A DNA stretch of 18,728 bases from an uncultured Chlorobiota bacterium (GTDB taxonomy: Bacteria; Bacteroidota; Ignavibacteria; UBA10030; UBA6906). Below, one piece after another: positions 6,868 to 15,224 of this stretch; the first letter of the stretch is position 1, and every line of letters starts with the position of its first letter. The stretch covers positions 1 through 18,728 of the forward strand of contig CAADGV010000015.1 in NCBI GenBank assembly GCA_900696645.1, given 5' to 3'. The notes beneath the pieces are model-generated. The model was not told the DNA's origin, made no database searches, and was given only the letters and a program-made list of their open reading frames with translations. The position numbers and the translations under genes are program-made.

Positions 6868-7023
6868 AGCACGATATCCATGCCCGAGTGTGAAAACAAA
6901 AAGTCTGATTCAAAGACGGAGCACACACACCCTGCAAATCTCATTTGTTTTTCACTTGGCCGTGACGAACCATCCCATGACGACGACACAGAATGTCCGA
7001 TTTGAGGAGGGCTTTTCTTGTTT

Positions 7024-7065
7024 CCACGAGCTATTCCGAAGGAATGGCTTCGCCAAAGCTCGTGG
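7024..7065. repeat. Three-way-junction palindrome
   Basis: CCACGAGCT (7024-7032) pairs perfectly with AGCTCGTGG (7057-7065). The interior holds two further hairpins, ATTCC-GAA-GGAAT (7033-7045) and GGC-TTC-GCC (7046-7054). The full 42-nt element folds as a stem with two side hairpins, the architecture of dispersed palindromic repeats. It lies in the gene-free stretch 6868-7864. Confidence 0.7.
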
Positions 7066-7100
7066 CTAGACAGGTTTTCGCAGTTGTCGTGGACCATTGG

Positions 7101-7550
7101 TTGGGTGCGGATAACATCGTGTCCTTGCAAGACATGGTACGGGACGGAGTCCCGCGCTACGCCTTGTTGTAGGGCGATTCTCCTGAATCGCCTTACGCGG
7201 ATTCAGCCACGACGGGCCCCGTTGGGGTCGGGTGCGGGTGGCCTTGTGGCTTTGGTAAGGCATGATACGGGACGGAGTCCCGCGCTACGCCTTGTTGTAG
7301 GGCAATTCTCCTGAATCGCCTTTACGCGGATTCAGCCACGACGGGCGCCGTTGGGGTCGGGTGCGGGTGAGTTCGTGTCCTTGCAAGACATGGTACGGGA
7401 CGGAGTCCCGCGCTACGCCTTGTTGTAGGGCGATTCTCCTGAATCGCCTTACGCGGATTCAGCCCGACGGGCCCCGTTGGGGTCGGGTGCGGGTGAGTTT
7501 GTGTCCTTGCAAGACATGGTACGGGACGGAGTCCCGCGCTACGCCTTGTG
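7101..7550. repeat. Tandem repeat array, about 3.5 copies of a 128-bp unit
   Basis: The landmark GGGACGGAGTCCCGCGCTAC recurs at 7141, 7269, 7397 and 7523, giving spacings of 128, 128 and 126 nt. The last copy breaks off at CTACGCCTTGTG near 7550. Each full unit holds the hairpins GGGAC-GGA-GTCCC and CCCC-GTT-GGGG. Each also holds a 28-29 nt palindrome that begins GTAGGGC and ends TTAC (7169-7196, 7297-7325, 7425-7452). Copy 2 differs in the stretch before its landmark (7240-7264). Open frames cross the array on both strands, but only because the sequence is repetitive. There are no unique spacers, so it is not a CRISPR array. Confidence 0.85.
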
Positions 7551-7864
7551 GACACTTGATAATTTCGGTTGCTTTTGCTATTGTACATGCCAAGGATTTG
7601 ACTCCCCTACCCGTCTGCGCTATCAGGGGCGCGGACAACAATATCTACAAGTGTTACCCACCTCGGTCCAGGTAACGGGGTGCCGTACGCTGAGGCGTAC
7701 ATACGTTTATTCGTGACCGCGTATTATGCCGGTCGTTGATTTGGCACAAAGACCTGTTATAGGGGAAATGATTCACAAGCGGAACAACCAGCGCTATAGG
7801 GGCGACACTGCTTCAACAAATGAATTTTTCCATTGACCTCTGTCCCATAGATACCTGATACTGC
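7551..7864. other. Leader region before the defence operon
   Basis: No gene is seen. GTTACC (7653-7658) pairs with GGTAAC (7671-7676), and GTACGC-TGAG-GCGTAC forms a hairpin at 7685-7700. A weak promoter-like pair, TTGATT (7736-7741) and TATAGG (7758-7763) with 16 nt between, matches the sigma-70 consensus at only four of six bases each. TATAGGGG recurs at about 7794. No ribosome-binding site is evident before the ATG at 7865. Confidence 0.35.
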
Positions 7865-10800
7865 ATGCCCAAAATATTCGACAACATTGAACTGCAACTT
7901 CTTGAGGGTTTGAAATACACTCTTGATGTTTCACATCGAGCAGATTTCTGCGTTGGGTATTTTAACCTGCGCGGGTGGAAACAAGTTGCTGACAGTATTG
8001 AAACCTGGGTCGGCGGCGAGGGGAAACAATGCCGGCTGCTTGTGGGAATGCAGCGCAGACCGGAGGAGTTGGTGCGTGAGATGTTCTCAACAAAAGAACC
8101 TGAGCTCATAGATCAGGCAACAGCGGTCAAACTCAAGAAACTGCTGGCGCAAGATTTCAAAGATCAACTCACAATCGGATTGCCCACTGAAGCAGATGAA
8201 AAAGGATTGCGTAAGCTCTCCACTCAAATCAAGAGCAAACGGGTTGTTGTCAAGTTGTTTCTGCGACATTCCCTACATGCCAAGTTATATCTCCTCTTCC
8301 GAGATGACAAGATCAGCCCCATTATTGGATACGTCGGCAGCAGTAATCTGACCCTTGCCGGGCTGAAGAACCAGGGAGAACTCAACGTTGATGTCGTGGA
8401 GCAAGATGCCGCACAGAAGCTGTCAACGTGGTTCAATGACAGGTGGGATGACCGTTGGTGCATTGACATCTCCGACGAGCTTGCTCAGATCATTGATGAG
8501 AGCTGGGCCACTGAGCAACTGCGGTTACCCTACCATATTTACATCAAGATGGCGTACCATCTTTCACGGGAGGCGATTGCTGGCATCTCACAATTCACAA
8601 TCCCGCCAATCTTTCAGAAAGAATTGCTGGAGTTTCAACAGAAGGCGGTACAAATTGCAGCCCATCATCTCAACAGTCCGAATCGGGGCGGAGTGCTTAT
8701 TGGTGACGTTGTTGGCTTTGGGAAGACGATTACCGCAACAGCACTCGCAAAGGTATTCGAAGAAGACTTCTTTCTTGAAACGCTCATCATCTGTCCAAGG
8801 AATCTTGTGAGAATGTGGGAAGACTACGTGTACAAATACAAGCTACACGCCCGAGTCATCTCTATCTCACAAGTGCAGTCGATCCTACCGAAGGAACGTC
8901 GCTACCGGGTCGTACTCATCGACGAGAGCCACAATTTGCGCAATCGTGAGGGTAAGAGGTACAGGGCAATCCATGAGTACATTCAGTTGAATGAGAGCAA
9001 GGTCATTCTCCTTACTGCGACACCGTACAACAAAACCTATTACGATCTGTCGAACCAACTACGGCTATTCATCCAGGAAGACAAAGATCTTGGCATTGCA
9101 CCCGAACGCTTCATTGCAGATTTGGGGGGACAAGTGCAATTCATGGCAAAGTACCAATATCCGGCACGATCACTTCTGGCCTTTGAAAAAAGTGAGTACG
9201 CCGATGATTGGCGTGAACTGATGCGATTGTTCATGGTTCGACGGACACGGAGCTTCATAAAGGACAACTACGCCAAGACTGATCCGGCAGATACCAGGAA
9301 GTACCTTGAATTCGCCGACGGACGACGTTCGTATTTCCCAGATAGAATTCCCAAGAAAGTAGAGTATGAATTCGACCCCGCGGATCCATCCGACCAGTAT
9401 GCGAGGCTCTATTCGCAAAAGGTTGTTGACACACTTGATCGACTGACGCTCGCCCGCTATGGACTCGGCAGGTTCCTGGAAGACAGGCCCCTCATCAAGC
9501 CAACGAAAGAAGAGCTTGTCGTTATTGACAACCTTTCACGGGCCGGAAAGCGCCTGATGGGATTCTGCCGCACGAATTTATTCAAACGGCTGGAAAGCAG
9601 CGGACACGCATTCCTGCTCTCAATTGCACGGCATGTTCTCAGAAATTTTGTGTATGCCTATGCGCTGGAGGAGAACCTCGCTTTGCCCATCGGTCCCCAG
9701 GAATCGAACCTGCTCGATGAGTTTCTCGATGACGAGGATTTTGACAAGCCCGCGGGAAACCAACTCAGGCTGATGTTGAGGGAAGACGAGTATTACGAGC
9801 AAGCAAGCGCTGTGTATGATTTGTATCGCCGAGAATTCAAAGACCGACTCGATTGGATTCGTGCCGGCCTGTTTCAGCCGTCACTGAAACAATCCTTGAT
9901 CGATGATGCGAAAGAGCTTCTGAAGATTCTCAACATGGCGAAGACTTGGAATGCCGATAAAGATCGCCAGCTGAAAGCTCTTCAAGAACTCTGCTCCGAG
10001 CGCCATCCCAAGGAAAAGATACTTGTATTTACGCAGTTTGCAGATACAGCCGACTATCTCTACGAGCAACTCAAACGAACGGGAATAGACCGGATAGAAT
10101 GTGTTACGGGAGATTCGGAAGATCCTACGGAATATGCTTACCGGTTCAGCCCGGTAAGTAACGAAAGAACCGAGGTAAAGGGAACGAAAGAGGAGATCCG
10201 TGTTCTTATCTCAACTGATGTACTGAGCGAAGGACAGAATCTCCAAGACTGCCACATTATAGTGAACTTTGATTTGCCTTGGGCACTTATTCGACTGATT
10301 CAGCGGACAGGGCGCGTCGACCGGATTGGCCAGCAATCCGAGAGAATCCTATGCTATTCATTCCTTCCGGAAGACGGACTTGAGAACATCATTCAACTCC
10401 GCACAAGACTCAGAAATCGGATTCAGCAGAATGCGGAAGTGGTCGGTTCTGATGAGGTGTTTTTTGAAGGAGACCCTATCAATCTTTCAGATCTCTATAA
10501 CGAGAAAGCAGGCATACTCGATCAAGAAGACGAGGGGGAAGTTGATCTTGCCTCTTATGCCTATCAAATCTGGAAGAATGCTATTGATGCGGATCCGTCT
10601 CTCAAGAAAACCATCAGCGAGCTTCCCAACGTCGTGTACGCAACAAAGGCACATCCTGATGCCGATAAGGCAACCGAAGGTGTGGCTGTGTACACACGAA
10701 CAGCAGATGACAATGATATTCTTGCCTGGATGAACGCCAAGGGAGAGATTGTTACGCAATCACAACTTGCAATACTGAAGGCAGCGGAGTGTACATCGGA

Positions 10801-11203
10801 GACGAAGGCACTCCACCGGTTGGAGAATCACCATGAGCTGGTGCAGTCTGCGATGGGTCAAATACGCGAGGTTGAAAGTAACGTCGGGGGGCAATTGGGA
10901 AAGAAAACGGGCGCAAAGTACCGAACGTTCATGCGCCTGACACGATACCTCGAAGAAAACAAGGACACACTGTTCGCAACCGAGGCATTGAAGAGGGCGC
11001 TCGATGACATCTACAAGTACCCGTTACGTGAGTCTGCGCGAGAAACTCTGAACCGGCAACTCAAAACCGGACTTGATGATGCTCAGCTTGCCGACCTTGT
11101 TGTTGCCCTGCGCGAGGAAGATAAGCTCTGCATCATAGATCAAAAGGAAGTAGAGCGGCGCGAACCTCAAATCATCTGTTCACTTGGATTCAAAGTAGAA
11201 TAG
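7865..11203 (+). CDS. PLD-nuclease / SNF2-type helicase fusion, defence-associated
   Basis: A protein of 1112 residues. Residues 1-200 form a phospholipase-D-like nuclease domain with one HxK site (H138, K140) followed by YVGSSNLT (about 156-163). The helicase half has Walker A GDVVGFGKT (280-288), DESH at 353-356 and LLTATPYN (382-389). The C-terminal RecA lobe runs from KILVFTQF (about 718) through STDVLSEGQNLQ to QRTGRVDRIGQ (813-823). About 290 further residues show no motif I recognise. The start is supported by the family-like opening MPKIFDNIE...RADFCVGYFNLRGW. By family knowledge this is an ATP-driven DNA translocase with a nuclease head, paired with a methyltransferase that marks self DNA. 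The methyltransferase starts 3 nt after the stop. It resembles the SNF2 component of DISARM class 1 in size and pairing, but drmA, drmB and drmC are absent here. Confidence 0.9.
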   Translation: MPKIFDNIELQLLEGLKYTLDVSHRADFCVGYFNLRGWKQVADSIETWVGGEGKQCRLLVGMQRRPEELVREMFSTKEPELIDQATAVKLKKLLAQDFKDQLTIGLPTEADEKGLRKLSTQIKSKRVVVKLFLRHSLHAKLYLLFRDDKISPIIGYVGSSNLTLAGLKNQGELNVDVVEQDAAQKLSTWFNDRWDDRWCIDISDELAQIIDESWATEQLRLPYHIYIKMAYHLSREAIAGISQFTIPPIFQKELLEFQQKAVQIAAHHLNSPNRGGVLIGDVVGFGKTITATALAKVFEEDFFLETLIICPRNLVRMWEDYVYKYKLHARVISISQVQSILPKERRYRVVLIDESHNLRNREGKRYRAIHEYIQLNESKVILLTATPYNKTYYDLSNQLRLFIQEDKDLGIAPERFIADLGGQVQFMAKYQYPARSLLAFEKSEYADDWRELMRLFMVRRTRSFIKDNYAKTDPADTRKYLEFADGRRSYFPDRIPKKVEYEFDPADPSDQYARLYSQKVVDTLDRLTLARYGLGRFLEDRPLIKPTKEELVVIDNLSRAGKRLMGFCRTNLFKRLESSGHAFLLSIARHVLRNFVYAYALEENLALPIGPQESNLLDEFLDDEDFDKPAGNQLRLMLREDEYYEQASAVYDLYRREFKDRLDWIRAGLFQPSLKQSLIDDAKELLKILNMAKTWNADKDRQLKALQELCSERHPKEKILVFTQFADTADYLYEQLKRTGIDRIECVTGDSEDPTEYAYRFSPVSNERTEVKGTKEEIRVLISTDVLSEGQNLQDCHIIVNFDLPWALIRLIQRTGRVDRIGQQSERILCYSFLPEDGLENIIQLRTRLRNRIQQNAEVVGSDEVFFEGDPINLSDLYNEKAGILDQEDEGEVDLASYAYQIWKNAIDADPSLKKTISELPNVVYATKAHPDADKATEGVAVYTRTADDNDILAWMNAKGEIVTQSQLAILKAAECTSETKALHRLENHHELVQSAMGQIREVESNVGGQLGKKTGAKYRTFMRLTRYLEENKDTLFATEALKRALDDIYKYPLRESARETLNRQLKTGLDDAQLADLVVALREEDKLCIIDQKEVERREPQIICSLGFKVE

Positions 11204-11206
11204 CCT

Positions 11207-14200
11207 ATGTCTATCAAGAAAGCCGATTTCTTCCGCTACATCAAACAGTTTGAACTGAAGGAACTCTTCAACGAACTTGGTTGGAATCGGGTAAAGCTCT
11301 CCTATCCCGTGCCTATTGATGAGCAGAACTATTCCCTCATAGGCATCGCCGAGAAGAAGAATTTTGTGATTTTCCTCTGTGAAACACCGCAAGGAAAGAA
11401 CATCCCGGATTCAGCGGTACGGCGTAAGATTGACAATGTGATTGCAAAACTCCACCACGAGCATCTGATCATCTATGCCGACGGGAACAAGACCCGCCAG
11501 CGATGGGAGTTGCTCATTCGAGAAGAAAACAAGCCGGTAGTCTGTCGCCCTGTCGATTACTACAAGGGACAGGAACCCGAATTGCTGTTCCAAAAACTTG
11601 AAGGACTCTTCTTCTCGTTCGACGACGAGGAGAAATTGACGATCGTGGATGTTCGCTCCCGTGTGATGGCAAACTTCGAGAAGAACGCAGAGGTCGTCAC
11701 CAAGAAATTCTATGAGAAGTTCAGCAAGGAACACGGGAAGTTCCTCGGCTTCATCAAGGGCATCCAGAGCAAGGTGGATCAGGAGTGGTATGCCTCACTC
11801 ATGCTCAACCGGCTCATGTTCATCTACTTCATTCAGAAGAAGGGCTTCCTCGATAAGAACAAGGACTACCTTCGTACCCGGCTCAAGGCTGTCCAATCAA
11901 GGAAGGGAAAAGACAAGTTCTACTCCTTCTACAGAAGCTTCCTCCTCGTCCTCTTTCACAAAGGACTCGGCTCTCCGCTTCGGGATGCGGAGATCGAGGC
12001 AGAAATCGGCAAGGTTCCCTACCTCAACGGCGGTTTGTTTGATGTACACAAGCTCGAACAGGAAAACAAGAACATCACCATCGAGGACAAGGCCTTCGAG
12101 CGGATCTTCGATTTCTTCGACGAATACAACTGGCATCTCGATACACGCGTCACAGCCACCGGCAAAGACATCAACCCGGATGTTATCGGGTACATCTTCG
12201 AGAAGTACATCAACGACCGGGCGGCGATGGGGGCGTATTATACCAAAGAGGACATCACCGAGTATATCAGCAAGAATTGCATTGTGCCGTGGTTGTTCGA
12301 TGAGGTGAAGAGGAATTATCCAAAGCCGTTTTCCGTAGGGACGCACGGCCGTGCGTCCCTACAAGGAAACATCTGGTCCTTCCTCCAGCACAGCGGCGAT
12401 ACATACATCTATCCCGCCGTCAAGCATGGGATCCCCAACGCAGGTGTAGGGGTGGAACATGTTCCGCCCGCACAGGTCGAGGAGGATTTCTCCGATCTCC
12501 CTGAAGACGTTCGTTCCTGCATAGACCCCAACACCCCCGACCTTGTCGAGAAGCGCAAATGCTGGAACCGTCCCGCCCCGCCGGAGATTGCCCTGCCAAC
12601 CGAGATTTACCGTGAAGTGATTGCCCGCCGCAAGCGCTACTACGAGGTGCGGAAGAAGATAGAGCGTGGCGAGATCACCGAGATCAACAACTTCATCACC
12701 TACAACCTCAACATTCGTCAGTTTGCGCAGGATGTGTTGGAGCAGACGGATGACCCGAAGCTGATCATGGAGTTCTACAAAGCCGTGCGCAAGATTACCG
12801 TGCTCGACCCGACGTGCGGCTCAGGGGCATTCCTCTTCGCAGCGCTCAACGTCTTGGAGCCGTTGTACTTTGCGTGCGTGACTCGTATGCGCGAGTTCAT
12901 TGAACAGGATGCCCGCCACGAAGGGGACGGGCAGGGCAAGCCCGCCACAAAGAGGGCAGGCAGGCACAAGTTCTTCGAGGAGCAGATTGCGCTCATAGAC
13001 TCCGACGACCATCCCAGCGAGGAGTACTTTATCTACAAGTCCATCATCCTGCACAACCTGTACGGCGTGGACATTATGAAGGAGGCGGTAGAGATTGCCA
13101 AGCTCCGTCTCTTCCTCAAGCTTGTGGCAACGTGCGACGTGGACTATGCAAAGCCTAACCTTGGACTTGAGCCGCTGCCGGATATTGACTTCAACATCCG
13201 CTCGGGCAATACGCTCGTTGGCTATGCGACTCTTGCAGACCTCGACAAAGGCGAGCAGGGTGGGTTGTTTGGCAACGAAGAGAAGCAGGCGATACTCGAA
13301 GAATCCGACGTGGTGAGCAGGGCGTACGCACGGTTTAAGGATGCGCAATTGGTGATGAACACCAACCCGAAGTCGTACAAGGATGCAAAAGACGATCTGA
13401 ACAAGCGTCTAACAGTCCTCAACGACAAGCTCAACAAGTATCTTGCAGTAGCGTATCTCGACGCCTCGTACAGCAAGAAGGCTTTTGATACGTGGATCGC
13501 CTCTCACCAGCCGTTCCATTGGCTGGCGGAGTACTACTGGATTATTGCTGAGGGTGGGTTTGATGTGATTATCGGGAATCCACCTTTTATCGAAGTCAGG
13601 GATATACCTTACGAGGTGAAGGGATTGCGTACGCTTGATACAGCAGCCGTTCATGCAATGTGTGTTGAACGCAGCCTGCAAGTCTCGGGCGAAAAGGCCA
13701 GCATCAGTATGGTATACCCGATGTCATTGGTATCAACGCAAAGAATGAAATCTGTCCAGATTCTCTTGGAGAGCGAGGGCGAATCTTGGTATGCAAATTT
13801 TGCCTGGAGACCAGCGAAACTGTTCGATGAGGTGAATAGGGCAATCTCGATTCTTGTCCATCGTCCTGCTGCGCAAACTCGGGCGTGGTCCACAGGGTAT
13901 GTGAAATGGACTTCCGAAAACCGGTGCAATCTTATTCCTACTGTGGCGTATGTCGAAGTCCCAACCACAAGAAGCTACCACTGGATTCCAAAGTTCTCAA
14001 ACAGCGTTGAGAGCACTATTCTAAAGAAGATGTTTGATTCCAAGAACACTCTTTCCAAATTCTTCTCGTCATCAAAATTCCGTGTATACTACCGAACAAC
14101 CGGCGGTTTGTACTGGAAGGTATTCACAGACTTTGCTCCGGCATTCAAGGTTAAGGGGAAGAGTGGACATTCGTCTAGGGAGACGTGGTTCGCCGTTTCA

Positions 14201-14596
14201 TCTGAGGATCATGTTAAGCCAATCGTAGCATGTCTCAGCAGCAACCTGTTCTGGTGGTGGTATACAATCACCAGCAACCTCAGGGACCTAAACCCATCTG
14301 ACATTGCCAATTTTCCGGTTCGGGGATCCATCGTCAACGATGAAACAGCACGCAAGGTGGGTGCTAGGTACTTAGCTGACATTGTTGCCAAGAGTACGAT
14401 GCTCGTCAGAGAGCAGAAACAGACTGGACGAACAGAAACTCAATCGTTCAAGATTCAAGCCTCCAAGCCCATCATCGACGAGATCGACAAAGTGTTGGCG
14501 AAGCATTACGGCTTCACGCCGGAGGAGTTGGATTTTATTATCAATTACGATATCAAGTATCGGATGGGCAAGGAGCTGGGGGGAGAGGATGGCTAG
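11207..14596 (+). CDS. Eco57I/PglX-like adenine-specific DNA methyltransferase
   Basis: A protein of 1129 residues. The N-terminal 150 residues are a variable domain without a clear nuclease motif, followed by a helical region. The AdoMet site is VLDPTCGSGAFL (532-543), with NLYGVDIMKEAVEIAKLRL as the next motif and NPPF at 791-794, the N6-adenine methyltransferase signature. Residues about 800-1080 should be the target-recognition part. The end SKPIIDEID...YGFTPEELDFIINYDIKYRMG is the usual C-terminus of this family. Two 28-nt palindromes are inserted in frame at residues 377-386 and 414-423, and a repeat-like insertion lies near 569-586, all in or near linkers. There is no separate specificity subunit. 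Its last 8 nt overlap kwaA. The role inferred is host-DNA marking for the PLD-helicase, possibly with restriction by the same pair. Confidence 0.92.
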   Translation: MSIKKADFFRYIKQFELKELFNELGWNRVKLSYPVPIDEQNYSLIGIAEKKNFVIFLCETPQGKNIPDSAVRRKIDNVIAKLHHEHLIIYADGNKTRQRWELLIREENKPVVCRPVDYYKGQEPELLFQKLEGLFFSFDDEEKLTIVDVRSRVMANFEKNAEVVTKKFYEKFSKEHGKFLGFIKGIQSKVDQEWYASLMLNRLMFIYFIQKKGFLDKNKDYLRTRLKAVQSRKGKDKFYSFYRSFLLVLFHKGLGSPLRDAEIEAEIGKVPYLNGGLFDVHKLEQENKNITIEDKAFERIFDFFDEYNWHLDTRVTATGKDINPDVIGYIFEKYINDRAAMGAYYTKEDITEYISKNCIVPWLFDEVKRNYPKPFSVGTHGRASLQGNIWSFLQHSGDTYIYPAVKHGIPNAGVGVEHVPPAQVEEDFSDLPEDVRSCIDPNTPDLVEKRKCWNRPAPPEIALPTEIYREVIARRKRYYEVRKKIERGEITEINNFITYNLNIRQFAQDVLEQTDDPKLIMEFYKAVRKITVLDPTCGSGAFLFAALNVLEPLYFACVTRMREFIEQDARHEGDGQGKPATKRAGRHKFFEEQIALIDSDDHPSEEYFIYKSIILHNLYGVDIMKEAVEIAKLRLFLKLVATCDVDYAKPNLGLEPLPDIDFNIRSGNTLVGYATLADLDKGEQGGLFGNEEKQAILEESDVVSRAYARFKDAQLVMNTNPKSYKDAKDDLNKRLTVLNDKLNKYLAVAYLDASYSKKAFDTWIASHQPFHWLAEYYWIIAEGGFDVIIGNPPFIEVRDIPYEVKGLRTLDTAAVHAMCVERSLQVSGEKASISMVYPMSLVSTQRMKSVQILLESEGESWYANFAWRPAKLFDEVNRAISILVHRPAAQTRAWSTGYVKWTSENRCNLIPTVAYVEVPTTRSYHWIPKFSNSVESTILKKMFDSKNTLSKFFSSSKFRVYYRTTGGLYWKVFTDFAPAFKVKGKSGHSSRETWFAVSSEDHVKPIVACLSSNLFWWWYTITSNLRDLNPSDIANFPVRGSIVNDETARKVGARYLADIVAKSTMLVREQKQTGRTETQSFKIQASKPIIDEIDKVLAKHYGFTPEELDFIINYDIKYRMGKELGGEDG
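12335..12362. repeat. Perfect 28-nt palindrome inside the methyltransferase gene
   Basis: GTAGGGACGCACGG is followed immediately by its exact reverse complement, with no loop. It starts on the first base of codon 377 and, with two more bases, encodes VGTHGRASLQ, adding ten codons without breaking the frame. As I recall the family, homologues lack this stretch between the PKPF and GNIWSFLQ segments. Confidence 0.9.
12446..12473. repeat. Second, imperfect 28-nt palindrome inside the methyltransferase gene
   Basis: It begins GTAGGGGTGGAACA, and 11 of its 14 mirrored positions are complementary plus one G-U. It has the same length, the same GTAGGG start and the same codon phase as the element at 12335, beginning exactly 37 codons later. 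It encodes VGVEHVPPAQ. It looks like an older, partly decayed member of the same family. Confidence 0.7.
12911..12964. repeat. Two 25-nt direct repeats inside the methyltransferase gene
   Basis: The stretches 12911-12935 and 12940-12964 both start GCCCGCCAC and end GCAGG and agree at 21 of 25 positions, separated by GCAA. Together they encode a low-complexity ARHEGDGQGKPATKRAG stretch between two conserved helices. This suggests a third repeat-derived in-frame insertion. A similar GCCACAAGGACGGC motif occurs in the decayed copy near 16403. Confidence 0.55.
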
Positions 14597-15224
14597 CGCA
14601 CACAGACAACAACGCCTCCACCGCGGTGTGCAGTTTTCTTTGTTTGCCACCTCCTACACACCTCTGTTCGTTCTGATCATCCTGCGACAGCTGTTCCAAA
14701 ACGGAAACAAACTCACCAACGCATCAACCACGGGAGAGTTTGTCACCATCATCGCTGCGGATTTCCTCCTTTCGCTAATGCTAATAACTCTCATATGCAT
14801 GGGAATGTTTGGCTTGGTGGCATCCTTAAAGAACTTGAACGTCCGAGCGAAGCAGAACGGTGTTCGCGTGTCAATCACCAACGTTCAGAATCGAAGCGGC
14901 GAAGCGATAAGTTACATTGGAACGTATATCATCCCGTTCCTTTTCCAGGATTACTCCGGATGGTACGAGGTACTGTCCGTCCTGTTTCTATTGTATGTCA
15001 TTTACAGAATCTACATCCATTCGTCCCTGCTGCTCATCAACCCGCTTCTTAACCTTCGGTATTCTCTGTTTGAGATTGGCTTCATCGAGGAGCAGAACGG
15101 TCGACAAAGAACAGGCATGATGATTACTCGGAATAGATTTCTTCAAGAGGGTGATAGCCTCTTGATTTATCCACTGGGTCAAAAACTCTACTTGGGAGTC
15201 ATGAACGATGAAGAAGGAAGCTGA
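14589..15224 (+). CDS. kwaA: Kiwa defence membrane protein KwaA
   Basis: A 211-residue integral membrane protein. Hydrophobic segments lie at about residues 16-36, 51-79, 107-121 and 125-152, giving roughly four helices. A polar cytoplasmic loop with NVRAKQNGVRVS separates the second and third. The stretch ISYIGTYIIPFLF, then LLLINPLLNLRYSLFEI and a soluble C-terminal part fit my recollection of KwaA. The assignment is strengthened by the KwaB-type gene that follows. The ATG at 14589 overlaps the methyltransferase end by 8 nt, and a purine-rich AAGGAG/GGGGGAGAGG tract precedes it; the open frame extends further upstream only as a shadow of that gene. In Kiwa, KwaA is the membrane component thought to sense phage at the envelope and to act with KwaB. 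Confidence 0.8.
   Translation: MASAHRQQRLHRGVQFSLFATSYTPLFVLIILRQLFQNGNKLTNASTTGEFVTIIAADFLLSLMLITLICMGMFGLVASLKNLNVRAKQNGVRVSITNVQNRSGEAISYIGTYIIPFLFQDYSGWYEVLSVLFLLYVIYRIYIHSSLLLINPLLNLRYSLFEIGFIEEQNGRQRTGMMITRNRFLQEGDSLLIYPLGQKLYLGVMNDEEGS

Noticed and set aside
7101-7550. CRISPR array
   Set aside because: The unit is about 128 bp and repeats throughout, with no short repeat alternating with unique spacers, and no cas genes are present.
7018-7716. Open reading frames on both strands across the tandem array
   Set aside because: They exist because a 128-bp unit without stops repeats. The predicted peptides are repetitive in both strands and resemble no protein.
7865-14596. A complete DISARM or BREX system
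   Set aside because: A SNF2-type helicase and an adenine methyltransferase are present, but no DrmA/DrmB/DrmC or PglZ/BrxC-type genes lie in the window.
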